A stretch of 64,000 bases of DNA, taken from Castellaniella ginsengisoli. GTDB lineage: Bacteria; Pseudomonadota; Gammaproteobacteria; Burkholderiales; Burkholderiaceae_B. The position numbers and the translations under genes were made by a program. The notes beneath the pieces are model-generated. The model worked only from the letters and a program-made list of their open reading frames with translations. It was not told where the DNA came from and searched no databases. Positions within the stretch are counted from its first letter, which is position 1; every line of letters begins with the position of its first letter. The DNA lies in assembly GCF_039523235.1 (NCBI RefSeq), contig NZ_BAAAEX010000008.1; one strand, written 5' to 3'. Below, in pieces: positions 38,001 through 45,604 of this stretch.

Positions 38001-38977
38001 CCGCCCAGGTCGGCACGCCACTCTTGCGGGCTGCGGCTGTAGTCGGTCGTGCAATTGAGCACGGCCACGCCAAGCGCCTTGGCTTCCTCCACTCCCTCAC
38101 GATGGTCGGCGTAGTCTATCTGGCTGGCGCACAGGATCAAGACCTCGACCGCAGGATGGCCATCCCGGCCGTGCAGGCCGCGCAAGGAATCGCGGCTGCC
38201 GCTGCGCCAAAGCGCAACGGGCAGCCCGCCCTGGCGCTCTGTCTCCTCAATCAGCGCATCGATCACGGCGGTGTTGCCGCCCAGCGCCAGGCTGCGGTAG
38301 AACACGACGCCCACGCGTGGGCGTTCGGCGGCGTCGGCATGGCGCAGTCCCATCCAGTCCAGATAGGCTTGCAGATCGGTAAAGCCCTCGGGATGGCCGG
38401 GATGATAATAGGCGTGGTCGGGGTATACAACCGGCGCAGCAACCGGCCTGTCCAGGCCCAGCAGCCGCACGCCCAGGTAGTCGAACAGGTGGGTATAGTT
38501 GTCCGCGGTGGCGTTGCGCCAGTATTTGATGGCGTCCGGCACCGAGGACGGGTCCACGTTGCCGCTCACCCATTCATGCCCGTTCAGCACCAACATCTTG
38601 GTATGCCGCGCGGCTTCATCCAGGCGCGCGCGATACTGAGCCAGCCTGGGGCCTATGCCTTCGACCACGACGAGGTCGTAGCCGGACAGATCCGCCTCGT
38701 TCACCGAAGGCAAATGCCCGCCTCCCAGGCCGAACAGGTCGATTTGCATGGCGGGCGCCTGGCGTGCCGCCGCCTCGCGCATCAAGGTGGGCTGCTGCGC
38801 CAGCTCTATGGAAATGACGGCAATACGCAGGCGGGAGGCCTGAGCCGCATTCGCCTCCATGGGCCAAAGGCATAACAAACACAGCAGGCAGGCCCATATG
38901 CATCCATCTCGCATCCGTCGTTGGATCTGGCGACCGCTTCGTTCATGTGCGCCGTGGAGGTTCAGATCATGGATCAT
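35024..38977 (-). CDS. Secreted, membrane-tailed CobN/MgChl-H-like chelatase subunit
   Basis: About 1317 residues from ATG 38977; a start at 38914 gives a compact signal (MRDGCIWACLLCLLCLWPMEANA). The body is the CobN/BchH large-chelatase fold: SGYDLVVVEG near the start, PVWGYLQDADA, GGLPHVQPTPLQANGGIG, VAFVLWSGES, RVDVLVTTSGTYRDHF and the C-terminal MQKSGYNGARYMADL. Unlike biosynthetic CobN it has a signal peptide and ends in a Pro/Ala-rich linker, a transmembrane helix (GVWLWLMVTAAFVAAGWV) and RRPRW. It should act in the periplasm, anchored at the inner membrane. No CobS/CobT ATPase is nearby. It is the last gene of the TonB-ExbB-like-DUF2149 operon. Confidence 0.86.
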   Translation of the reverse strand: MIHDLNLHGAHERSGRQIQRRMRDGCIWACLLCLLCLWPMEANAAQASRLRIAVISIELAQQPTLMREAAARQAPAMQIDLFGLGGGHLPSVNEADLSGYDLVVVEGIGPRLAQYRARLDEAARHTKMLVLNGHEWVSGNVDPSSVPDAIKYWRNATADNYTHLFDYLGVRLLGLDRPVAAPVVYPDHAYYHPGHPEGFTDLQAYLDWMGLRHADAAERPRVGVVFYRSLALGGNTAVIDALIEETERQGGLPVALWRSGSRDSLRGLHGRDGHPAVEVLILCASQIDYADHREGVEEAKALGVAVLNCTTDYSRSPQEWRADLGGFAPDRSGQLAMSEASGIVEPMMVGARVVHGDGAIRHEALTGQVAWRVERAMAWARLHRMPNADKRLVVTYHSEAADRADVGSDPDTYLDAQASLAALLRRLRDEGYDVGDGPLPDAQELARRMALDGTNVSAGMWGATGHRGEDDAQAANAQAELDRRLKEGNAVAIPEAQYLEWYAQLPTALREQTEARWGPPPGRLMVRVDEAGARSIVIPLLRFGKVALAPHPVWGYLQDADALSSTGALPPHHQYIAFYLWMARGWHADAYVPFFTQLSLMPGKQQGPARDDWIGTLIGGLPHVQPTPLQANGGIGNKRRAHAVTLGFMPPLMQGGLSPALTDLRNDLARTTDGTISAADQEAARQAVRKAAVAYGRALGLNPASAPWPKLEAALSAYLDEVADAVMPVGGHVLGQAPDEGTTAGMVHAMLAGDDADAPDEETVRAVLRGDSARVAPGQLARIRDYAARITAAPREMDAVMQALSGGYIEPGPMADAVRNPDALPPGRNPYTLATRRLPTPESWEIGARLADELIDTYRQEHGAMPRKVAFVLWSGESTQNEAAIEAQILRLLGARPVWNPRGEVIDVTLDDRATLGRPRVDVLVTTSGTYRDHFRDKIAMLAKAARLAAQAREDDNPVFLYSQAQAQRLSAEGMDADTAAQRSQRRIYSTAPGAYSPSTQFAIRAGAEWDDARLSRLYTDRLGHAYGENDDGAADAAGFVAQLSSVEAAVFSRSSNAYGLLDTSMPAAYLGGIGMAVREHTGRQVSNYVADLKASQTGKAHLEPLARTFGRELQSRYFNPEWIRAMQKSGYNGARYMADLPAHMLLWDVTTPQLVADADWAEVKEVYVEDKYGLDLEAYFEQHNPHARQHLLETLLDAIDRGAWQANEADRAQLEQALAESVARHGSDCALPSCQATKLVKMDQPAPASVAVPVAAPPGVAAAPAAEPSPATASVEGYALEPRAATPVQPLQKGVWLWLMVTAAFVAAGWVRRPRW

Positions 38978-38978
38978 G

Positions 38979-39335
38979 TCAGGGCTTCCCATTCTCTTGT
39001 TCCGGCACATATACGACCTGCCCGTCCGGCAGGCGGTAGGCCGTGCCCAGGCGCTCGCCCTGCCCCGACAGCTTGCGGTCGGACACGCGCTCGACCTTGA
39101 TCTGCTGCTGCGTCTTGCTGACGACCTCCAGCTCGCCGTCGGCGGTCATGCGCGTCAGTGTCCAGTTGGCGTCGGCGCTGAGCATATCGGTCGAGCCCAT
39201 TACTGAAAACAGCGCCAGCGCCATCGCCACGATGAAAGCCAGGCTGGCATCGAAAAGATTGGCCACGCCGGACAAGGGGTCATCGTGGCGGCTCGTGTCC
39301 AGCCTTGAGCGGGAAAAGCGCAGGCGCGATCTCAT
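38979..39335 (-). CDS. DUF2149 membrane protein
   Basis: 118 residues. A basic N-terminus (MRSRLRFSRSRLDTSRHDDP) and one hydrophobic helix (LFDASLAFIVAMALALFSVMG) precede a periplasmic domain ending in YRLPDGQVVYVPEQ. The topology is that of ExbD/TolR/MotB-like partners of proton channels. DUF2149 genes typically stand between an ExbB-like and a CobN-like gene, as here. It overlaps the ExbB-like gene by 4 bp and stops 1 bp before the CobN-like ATG. Confidence 0.82.
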   Translation of the reverse strand: MRSRLRFSRSRLDTSRHDDPLSGVANLFDASLAFIVAMALALFSVMGSTDMLSADANWTLTRMTADGELEVVSKTQQQIKVERVSDRKLSGQGERLGTAYRLPDGQVVYVPEQENGKP

Positions 39336-39916
39336 GCGCCCTCCTTTGCCGCTGCGGCGTGGCTGACCCGCTGTCTTGCCGCGGCGGTCTCATGCGCGCG
39401 CAGCACCCGCTCGGCATGCAAGCGGATATCGTCCAAGTCCTGCCGCAGCCAGCCTTCACGCACCATCGCGATCACGTGCGCCACGACGCCGATAGCAATG
39501 CCGACAATGGTGGCGGAGAAAGCCACCACCATGTGTTCGGCCAGGGCGGGCAAATCACCGCGGGCCAGGCCGCTTAAGCCCGCCGCCATCGGAATCAGCG
39601 TACCCATCAGGCCCAATGAAGGACCGGCGCGCACGGCAAAGCGCACGCTGTTCAGGCTGCGCAGGCCGCTGTGTTCGGCTTGCGCCGACAGTTTCTCGAT
39701 GCGAAGGTCGGTTTCGCCAGCCTCCTCGGCCACCGCCATATCGACCAGCCGTGTGAATCGGCCCACCGCCGGCCTATGCCCGCGCCAGCGGCTCGCCAGG
39801 CTGCGCAAGAACATGCCCAGCGCGACCAGGGTCCATACCACCAGCGCCACCAGCAAAGCCAGCACCGGCTGGAACAACAACTGGGAGACCTGCTCCAGTA
39901 TCAGCTTCAATGTCAT
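39332..39916 (-). CDS. MotA/TolQ/ExbB-family proton channel protein
   Basis: 194 residues. One N-terminal helix (PVLALLVALVVWTLVALGMFL) is followed by a cytoplasmic stretch and two further helices with the family core RAGPSLGLMGTLIPMAAGLSGLARGD and VVAFSATIVGIAIGVVAHVI. It should form a proton-driven motor with the DUF2149 protein. The motor may energise the TonB receptor or the CobN-like protein. It starts 2 bp after the receptor stop. Confidence 0.87.
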   Translation of the reverse strand: MTLKLILEQVSQLLFQPVLALLVALVVWTLVALGMFLRSLASRWRGHRPAVGRFTRLVDMAVAEEAGETDLRIEKLSAQAEHSGLRSLNSVRFAVRAGPSLGLMGTLIPMAAGLSGLARGDLPALAEHMVVAFSATIVGIAIGVVAHVIAMVREGWLRQDLDDIRLHAERVLRAHETAAARQRVSHAAAAKEGA

Positions 39917-39918
39917 GA

Positions 39919-42060
39919 TTACAGCGTCCTTGTATAGCGCAGATAGAAGGCGCGGCCCGGCATGGTGTAGTCGGGCTTCTCGTAGTAGTCGCGGTCGAAC
40001 AGATTGGAGATGTCGAAGCGCAAGGTGTCATTGCGCGTGAGCTTCCAGCGGGCGCTGAAATCGACCACCGTAAAGGGCTCGTTCTCGAACAGCCCGCCCT
40101 CGCCGCCGGTATAGATGCGGCCCTGGCTGTTGTCATTGTCGTAGCGCGCATCCACATGGCGCGCCGTCAGCGTCGCCCACCATGCCTGGCCGTCGCTGAC
40201 GGTCAGGGACACATTGCCCTTCCACTTAGCCACGTTGCGTATCGGCACCGGGCCGCTGGCGTCAAAATCCTCGGCTTGTATCAGCCGCGTCAGGCTGGTG
40301 GACAGGCCAACCCGGCCCGCAGGCAGGCCGAACAGCCGGCCGGCATCCAGCGCCAGCCTGGCCTCGATGCCGCGCATGCGCGAGTCGTCGGCGTTCTCGT
40401 AGCTGCTGATGCGTTCGGTCGGTGTTTCACTGACAATGACCGAGCGGATGCGGTCACTGATATTCGCCTGGAAGTAGGTCAAGTCCGCGTCCAGGTAGCT
40501 GTCGGCATATCCCACCCCTAGATCCCAGCTTTTGCTGCGCTCGGGATTCAGGCCCGCATTGCCGATGCTGACCCGCCGCTGGATACCGGCATACTCTACG
40601 TTTTCGCCGGCCAGCTCGTTGCCTTGCGGTGGCGCGAAGGCCGTACCGGCCGAGCCGTGCACGCGCCAATTGTCCGTCAACTTATAGACCACGCCGCCGC
40701 GCGGGTTGAAGCTGGTGAAGCTGGAGGAGCCCGGCGTGAAGGTGTCTTTGTAGGGCGTGGTCAGCGTGCTGGCCTCGATCCAATCCACCCTGCCGCCCAA
40801 AGTGAGTATCAGGCGGTCGTCCAGCCACTTGTTGCCCCACTCGGCGAAAATGCCCCGGCTGTCGCGCCGCTCGTTGGGGCTGTAGGGCGCCAGGCTCTTG
40901 CCGGCCGCATTGAAGGAAAAACGATCGGCCTCGACGCGCTGCCAGTCCAGGCCATAGGTCAGCGTCATCCTTTCATTCAGGCTCCAGACGTCTTGCAGCT
41001 GCAGGCCCACGTAGCTCGACTCGGTGCGGCTGGAACGATAGCGCGGCGCCTGCGCGGGCACGGTGATGTAGTTGTAGGTCTCTCGGGAAGCGTAGGCCAC
41101 CGCTGTGATCTCATGATCCCGGGGCATCAGCATGAGCCTGACGTCGCCGCCGAAACGGCTGGTTTCATTGGCCGATGCATTGGGCGGATCGTAGCTGAGC
41201 GGGCCGGGTGCATTGTTGTTCAGGTCCGCCCAGTCCAGGGTAACGTCCACCCTAGCCATATCGGCCAGGTCGCTGCCCAGTCGCGCCTTGCCCGACACAC
41301 GGCGAAAATCGCTGTTGGGCCGCGTGTCGCCGCCGCCCGTGCGAAAGTCGTCATGCTGGTTCACATAACCCACAGCCAGATCAAAATCCGTCCTGTCGGA
41401 CAAAGAGCCGCCCAGTGCGACGTCGGCCTGGCGGGTATCGAACGAGCCATAGCCCAGGCTGACGCTGCCGCCGATGGGGCCGGTGGAACGGCGCGTGATG
41501 ATGTTGACCACGCCGCCCATGGCCGACGCGCCATACAGGGACGAGGCGGGCCCCTTGAGCACCTCGACGCGCTCGATGCTTTCCGGCGACAGCGTGGTGA
41601 AGCTGGTCGAGCCCGAAGGCCGCCCGTCGATCAGTATCAAGGTGCGCGGATTGATGGTGAACTCGAAGTTCGGCCGCATGCCGCGCAGGCCGACGCCGGC
41701 CAAACCGTTCGGATACTGGATGACGTCCACACTGGCGTTTTTCTTGAGCTGGTCGAGGAACGTATTGCCAACCGTCTCGTTCAGGACGTGGCCTTCGACG
41801 ACTTCCATCGAGGACGCGACCTCGTCGCGGCGCTGGGTGTTGCGTGTTGCCGTGACCACGATCGGGTTCAATTCCACCGGCTGAGCGTGGGCGGAAACAG
41901 CGTCGTCCGATCGTGATGTGGCAGTCTTCAGATCGTCTGCCACCTCGGCGCTAGTCTCGGCAGACTGCGTCCCGAACGCAAGACATAGTGCTGCAGCAAG
42001 CGCGCCTGCCCGCTTCTCGATGTGTCTGTGCCGACGCGGTTTGGCGACTTGCGTTTCCAT
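39919..42060 (-). CDS. TonB-dependent outer-membrane receptor (Zur-box controlled)
   Basis: About 713 residues from ATG 42060 (METQVAKPRRHRHIEKRAG, then a signal segment AGALAAALCLAFGTQSA). The in-frame ATG at 42108 lies inside the palindrome and is rejected. A TonB-box-like region (NPIVVTATRN) precedes a plug domain with RGMRPNFEFTINPRTLILID and VEVLKGPASSLYGASAMGGVVN, then a 22-strand type barrel ending GRAFYLRYTRTL. The ligand is unknown; the Zur-like box and the CobN-like partner suggest a zinc chelate or tetrapyrrole. It is the first gene of a four-gene operon. Confidence 0.9.
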   Translation of the reverse strand: METQVAKPRRHRHIEKRAGALAAALCLAFGTQSAETSAEVADDLKTATSRSDDAVSAHAQPVELNPIVVTATRNTQRRDEVASSMEVVEGHVLNETVGNTFLDQLKKNASVDVIQYPNGLAGVGLRGMRPNFEFTINPRTLILIDGRPSGSTSFTTLSPESIERVEVLKGPASSLYGASAMGGVVNIITRRSTGPIGGSVSLGYGSFDTRQADVALGGSLSDRTDFDLAVGYVNQHDDFRTGGGDTRPNSDFRRVSGKARLGSDLADMARVDVTLDWADLNNNAPGPLSYDPPNASANETSRFGGDVRLMLMPRDHEITAVAYASRETYNYITVPAQAPRYRSSRTESSYVGLQLQDVWSLNERMTLTYGLDWQRVEADRFSFNAAGKSLAPYSPNERRDSRGIFAEWGNKWLDDRLILTLGGRVDWIEASTLTTPYKDTFTPGSSSFTSFNPRGGVVYKLTDNWRVHGSAGTAFAPPQGNELAGENVEYAGIQRRVSIGNAGLNPERSKSWDLGVGYADSYLDADLTYFQANISDRIRSVIVSETPTERISSYENADDSRMRGIEARLALDAGRLFGLPAGRVGLSTSLTRLIQAEDFDASGPVPIRNVAKWKGNVSLTVSDGQAWWATLTARHVDARYDNDNSQGRIYTGGEGGLFENEPFTVVDFSARWKLTRNDTLRFDISNLFDRDYYEKPDYTMPGRAFYLRYTRTL

Positions 42061-42084
42061 CAGGGTGCCCCTCTTCTCAATTAA

Positions 42085-42110
42085 AAATGTTATGTTATAA
42101 CATAACATTT
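42085..42110. promoter_or_regulatory. Zur-like operator, perfect 26-bp palindrome
   Basis: The half-site AAATGTTATGTTA is followed by its exact complement, 13 + 13 bp with no mismatch. The core GTTATGTTATAACATAAC has the shape of proteobacterial Zur boxes (GTTATA-type AT-rich palindromes upstream of znuA and rpmJ2/ykgO). It lies between the divergent TonB receptor (ATG 42060) and rpmJ2 (ATG 42144). One bound repressor dimer set could shut both sides when zinc is plentiful. Confidence 0.85.
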
Positions 42111-42143
42111 AAAGCCTTCGTTGCATGAGGTAAAGGAGCCCGC

Positions 42144-42290
42144 ATGAAAGTCCTCTCTTCCCTGAAAGACGCCAAGACCCGCCACCGCGATTGCCAGGTG
42201 GTGCGCCGCCGCGGGCGCATCTACGTGATCTGCAAGTCCAATCCACGCTTCAAGGCTCGCCAGGGAGGTGCGAAGAACAGGAACGCCTGA
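42144..42290 (+). CDS. rpmJ2: Alternative 50S ribosomal protein L36 (RpmJ2/YkgO type, zinc ligands lost)
   Basis: 48 residues, MKVLSSLKDAKTRHRDCQVV...VICKSNPRFKARQ, aligning along its length with E. coli YkgO. The first Cys and the His of the zinc-ribbon form (C-x2-C...C...H) are missing, so this is the zinc-independent paralogue made when zinc is short. AAAGGAG lies just before the ATG. Its presence beside the palindrome is independent support for the Zur assignment. Its TGA overlaps the next ATG (TGATG). Confidence 0.93.
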   Translation: MKVLSSLKDAKTRHRDCQVVRRRGRIYVICKSNPRFKARQGGAKNRNA

Positions 42291-42876
42291 TGCACCGCCT
42301 GGATGTCGCGGTCGTCGGCGCCGGCGCGGCCGGCATAGGCATGGCGCTGGCGCTGGCGCTGCAGAAGGTTCCGGGGCTGAAGTTCGGCGTGCTGGAAGCG
42401 GGCCGGGTGGGCGAGTCCTTCCGGCGCTGGCCGGCCCAGACCCGCTTCATCACCCTCTCCTTTCACAGCAATCCCTTCGGCCTTTCCGACCTGAATGCCG
42501 TGAACGAGCCCAGTTCGCCAGCCATACACTCGGGGGCCGAGCACCTCAGCGGCCCGCAGTATGCCGATTACCTGACTTTCGTCGCCAAAGGGCATGAGCT
42601 AGCCTGTCACTCTCGCCCTATAGCCGGCAAAGGCTCTACGACGCAGTGGATACCGGACGGCTGGAGATCCTGTTCGGCGTGGATGTGATCGGCGTGACGC
42701 AGGACGACGGCGGCGGCTTTCGCATTCACGCGGGCGACGGCCGGTACTGGGACGAAAAGCAGGCGCCGATTCTTGGAACGGGATTCGTCAAAGGAGGCGG
42801 CGCGCAGCAAGTGGCCGAACACTGGGAATGGGACGAGGATGATCTCCCAGCCGGCTGGAATCCTTGCCGCACGTGA
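42290..42876 (+). pseudogene. Broken FAD-dependent (CzcO/monooxygenase-like) oxidoreductase
   Basis: The N-terminal FAD fold is intact (MHRLDVAVVGAGAAGIGMALALALQ, LEAGRVGESFRRWP) to about codon 100. The frame then shifts near 42600, and the second frame carries SPYSRQRLYDAVDTGRLEIL and LGTGFVKGGGAQQVAEHWEW from the far C-terminal part. The middle (second nucleotide fold) is deleted, and the end is also lost after EWDED. It was translationally coupled to rpmJ2, so it was probably part of the zinc-starvation operon before decay. Confidence 0.75.
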
Positions 42877-43032
42877 TACCCCAGAACCCAGCAGCAGGGC
42901 ATACACCCCTTTGTTGCCATGCATGGAAAACGCGAGTGAGTCGATCGGTTCGATCATCAAGAATTCCTTGGAATTGCGAACAATCCCGCACAGCAACAAG
43001 CAGCACGGTAATGCATTGGCGGAGTACGAAAA

Positions 43033-43558
43033 TGAATCGAACCGGGAATCGCGGAGGCTGTTTGGACCTTGACCATGAGTCGTTCATCCTTTTTGGCCCG
43101 TTGGCTCCGGAGTTCTGGATTGCGGCACCGCGCGGCGTAGCGCCAGTACGCTGACGGGGCGACCTGCAACACCTTGCAGATCGGCTCGACCCCATACAGG
43201 GCCCGATGCTGATCGATGTAGGCGTTTACTTCTTCAGATCGCGGTCGAGAGCCGCTTGGGCGAAAAAAGCGCTGGCAGACTTCAGAATCTCATTGGCCCG
43301 GCGCAGCTCCTTGATCTCTCGCTCCAGTGCCTTGAGGCGTTCGCTCTCGTCGGTACGCACGCCGGGACGTACGCCGCGATCGACTTCCGTGCGCTGCACC
43401 CACCTGAGCAGTGTATAAACCGAACAGCCAATCTTCGGCGCGATGGACTGGGCTGCTGCCCACTGGGAGGGATACTCGTCNGAGGGAAAACTTGTTGTGC
43501 TTGCTCATGGCTCCATTTTCTCAAGAATTGGAGCCTCCTCAAAACCCGGTTCGATTCA
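43033..43558 (-). mobile_element. Internally deleted IS3-family element with both terminal repeats
   Basis: Both ends carry TGAATCGAACCGGG reading inward, followed after six variable bases by GGAGGCT: 43033-43060 on plus and 43558-43531 on minus. The 526-bp relic keeps parts of orfA and orfB only; full IS3 members are about 1.2-1.3 kb. No 3-bp target duplication is seen at the flanks. It cuts the island A integrase after 18 codons, and integrase sequence does not resume on the other side, so an IS-adjacent deletion is likely. An ambiguous base (n) is at 43481. Confidence 0.8.
43061..43508 (-). pseudogene. IS3-family transposase orfA/orfB remnants
   Basis: The minus strand gives MSKHNKFS at 43508, a junction at the ambiguous base, then DEYPSQWAAAQSIAPKIG and a Leu-zipper end RLKALEREIKELRRANEILK with stop at 43226. 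About 15 codons normally between NFSPEFRERAVRM and DEYPSQW are missing. A second frame carries the orfB start (AYIDQHRALYGVEPICKVLQ to KKDERLMVKVQ) and ends abruptly near 43061; the DDE catalytic domain is absent. Confidence 0.78.
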
Positions 43559-43612
43559 GTATGCCTTGCCGGTTGCCTTGGCCTGTCGAACGGCCAGGTC
43601 TGAGAGTGCCAT
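43559..43612 (-). pseudogene. Integrase N-terminal fragment of island A
   Basis: Eighteen codons, MALSDLAVRQAKATGKAY, match the start of the island B integrase (MLSDLMARQAKSTGKPY) before the IS3 relic interrupts at 43558. The start lies 239 bp from the attachment repeat at 43851, the same distance as in island B. The intervening 238 bp shares several blocks with the corresponding stretch 50232-50469 (for example CAATGACTTGCA). Confidence 0.8.
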
Positions 43613-43850
43613 GCTCTTGCTCCTGAACATGAGTCAGGAACCAGATGCTGGTCACGTCGGCCTTGCCCCTCCATCAACAATCCGGAATCAGCCGCGCCCT
43701 CAAAAATGGACTTGTTTATGGACTTGAAAGTCCCGGCTGCAGGCGGATCGCAGTGGACCACGGCAGAACGTCAAAGAGAGGAAAAGTCTTTGCATGGCAA
43801 TGACTTGCAGACTCTCTTGGACTTCTGCGGCAATCCGCAGAATGATGCGG

Positions 43851-43868
43851 TGGAGCGGGTGATGGGAA
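43851..43868 (+). repeat. Attachment-site repeat 2 (junction of islands A and B)
   Basis: TGGAGCGGGTGATGGGAA is identical over 18 bp to the tRNA-Gly 3' end complement at 50470-50487. It marks the right end of island A and the left end of island B. The following 207 bp (43869-44075) shows no gene. Confidence 0.87.
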
Positions 43869-44075
43869 CATCACGCCGCACTCAAATCGTTGATTGATAA
43901 CGGGTTTATTCCGTTGGCGCTACGAAATTAGGCCGGATTATGTACCTGTAGCGATGCCTCGGCAACTCGGCGTGCCCGCTGCTGCCGCATTGGTTCACGA
44001 AGAGCCGTCAGACGCCACCTGTGCGAGATGCAAGAGCCCCCAGTCTATCCCTAGCTCATCCAACCAACTCACGTC

Positions 44076-44930
44076 TCACGCAGGGGCAACACCGTCCGGC
44101 AGGAAGCCACCATTTTCATCGTCATGCAGGCTGAGGTACTCAAGTCGCCATTGATCCACACGCCGAAGGTCGGCGAGGGTCATGTGTGTATCCGGGACTG
44201 GCTCGCAGGCGTCGAGAGCGATTTCCGTTGCCACATCGGGAGGGCCGTACGCTTCGATAAAAAGCTCTCGCAATTGTCGTACTACGCTTTCGGCGGACTC
44301 ACGCGCACCTGGCCCACCCTCGATGGCGTCATAAGCCACCGATATGGACAACGCATAGGGTTCGCCATCAGAAGCCTCGATGCCCCGCTGCTCACCCAGA
44401 TCGAAGAACAATCCCACCAGATGTCGGGCTTCGGGAGCGAGGATGCGGGCGATCCGGCTCTTGACGTCTCTCTTGCCGATACGCTTCGCAAGCCGGTTCT
44501 CGAAGGCGTTGGGAAACGCGGGCCGGCCATAGCGTGCCGCCAGCCATTGCTTCAGGGTGCGCTTCGATTCATCCGAAAGCGACGCCTCAAGAAACCGAGA
44601 CGCACTCTGGCCAAACTCTAATCTCGGGATGGATCTCTTCTCTGCATGCCGCAACTCCAGCACCATCGAGCCTCCATCCACCTTGTCATACGCAAGATGC
44701 AGCCGCCGGGGGTTCTTGGCATGGGACAGTTGCGGATCCTCACGGACATCGCATATCAAGTCCGCCATGATGACCTCAATGCAGGGTTCGTGCGGGTGAG
44801 GAATGTCACAGTCGTGGGAGATCACGACAGCCAAACGGCCGTCCTTCGACGATTCAATCAACCCCAACTGTAGTGATGCATCGCTGGTCAGCAAATCTCC
44901 CTGCCGCCATGACGTTTCCCGGTCCAACAT
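44076..44930 (-). CDS. Unrecognised protein with SHDCD motif (third gene of three-gene operon)
   Basis: 284 residues, soluble, no signal or membrane segment. The N-terminal part contains WRQGDLL followed by LAVVISHDCDIPHPHEPCIE, with Ser38-His39-Asp40-Cys41-Asp42 as a compact polar cluster that could be a metal or catalytic site. A later segment AKRIGKRDVKSRIARILAPEAR is basic. I recognise the QGD...SHDCD pattern only as a family of uncharacterised proteins. It follows the HTH gene by 15 bp and ends the operon. A defence or stress role is inferred from context only. Confidence 0.6.
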   Translation of the reverse strand: MLDRETSWRQGDLLTSDASLQLGLIESSKDGRLAVVISHDCDIPHPHEPCIEVIMADLICDVREDPQLSHAKNPRRLHLAYDKVDGGSMVLELRHAEKRSIPRLEFGQSASRFLEASLSDESKRTLKQWLAARYGRPAFPNAFENRLAKRIGKRDVKSRIARILAPEARHLVGLFFDLGEQRGIEASDGEPYALSISVAYDAIEGGPGARESAESVVRQLRELFIEAYGPPDVATEIALDACEPVPDTHMTLADLRRVDQWRLEYLSLHDDENGGFLPDGVAPA

Positions 44931-44945
44931 CGCGCGATCCCCGAA

Positions 44946-45590
44946 TCACTGCTCGGGATAGCCAGGAATGGAAGCAGCGGAACGCCAATCATCCGTTGGT
45001 GCGGCCTTGCTCTTGCCCAGTCCTGACCTTTCGTATGCCGCATCCATGGCCTGAGCCTCTGAGATCAGCGTTTGGACATGCTCCGTGACAGTCTGGTTTG
45101 CAGCAATCAGATCCAGGAGAGACCTGCCGTCAAACGCCTTCATCTTAAGCATCATGGGGGCCCGTTTGATGCCTGCCTCACGAAAGGCGTCGGCCACTTG
45201 GCTGAGTGCCTGTATCCGAGTGAAGTTGTCCGCTTCTGGCGTCGACTCTCCCCCCAGCCATTTGTAGATCGCTTGCCGGGAAACACCAAAGGTCCCGGCG
45301 AGATCGGCGATTGCTGGATTGAGGACCTCACGGATGTTGGCCAGATGCTCCGAAGCGCTTCGAAGATCGGGACGAGCCGCCTCCTCGCCATCCACCTCGA
45401 TTTCGACGTGAAGCGGAGTCCGCGCCTCCACCAGCCTGCGCCATTCCCCCGCCCGGGTCACATCGAACACACTGCCAGTACCGCCAACCAGTTGCGTGAT
45501 CCCCATCAAGGCAAAGGCGGCCGTGGCCGCGACCCGAACGGGCACGATCGACGGCGAAGTCCTAGTTGTTGGGAACGTCTCGGTGTACAT
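44946..45590 (-). CDS. HTH (XRE-like) protein, second gene of three-gene operon
   Basis: 214 residues from ATG 45590 with TGGAG upstream. The N-terminal third is unusual (VPVRVAATAAFALMGITQLVGG, hydrophobic). A DNA-binding helix-turn-helix then follows (NPAIADLAGTFGVSRQAIYKWLGGE, about 105-130), and after it a helical C-terminus (DAFREAGIKRAPMMLKMKAFDGRSLLDL). It could be the operon regulator, an antitoxin-like partner, or a membrane-associated sensor. It lies 14 bp after the TIGR04255-like gene. Confidence 0.65.
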   Translation of the reverse strand: MYTETFPTTRTSPSIVPVRVAATAAFALMGITQLVGGTGSVFDVTRAGEWRRLVEARTPLHVEIEVDGEEAARPDLRSASEHLANIREVLNPAIADLAGTFGVSRQAIYKWLGGESTPEADNFTRIQALSQVADAFREAGIKRAPMMLKMKAFDGRSLLDLIAANQTVTEHVQTLISEAQAMDAAYERSGLGKSKAAPTDDWRSAASIPGYPEQ

Positions 45591-45604
45591 GCGGGTCTCC
45601 AGTG

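Larger units (their letters stand above)
34670..43868. mobile_element. Genomic island A at tRNA-Gly (Zur-type module; degraded)
   Basis: About 9.2 kb bounded by copies of the tRNA-Gly 3' end at 34670 and 43851. At the right end is an integrase N-terminus (43559-43612) interrupted by a small IS3-family relic, 239 bp from the repeat. Cargo: CobN-like, DUF2149, ExbB-like and TonB receptor genes, a Zur-like box, rpmJ2 and a broken FAD enzyme. With the integrase reduced to 18 codons the element cannot excise by itself. It is the older of two tandem insertions, because island B lies between it and the intact tRNA. Confidence 0.78.

Noticed and set aside
35024..38977. Biosynthetic CobN of aerobic cobalamin synthesis
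   Set aside because: Signal peptide, C-terminal membrane helix, Zur-like box and absence of cob genes point to a periplasmic relative rather than cobaltochelatase.
42607..43195. Several 70-135 codon frames around the FAD pseudogene and the IS3 relic
   Set aside because: They arise from frames opposite or shifted to decayed genes and contain no domain.
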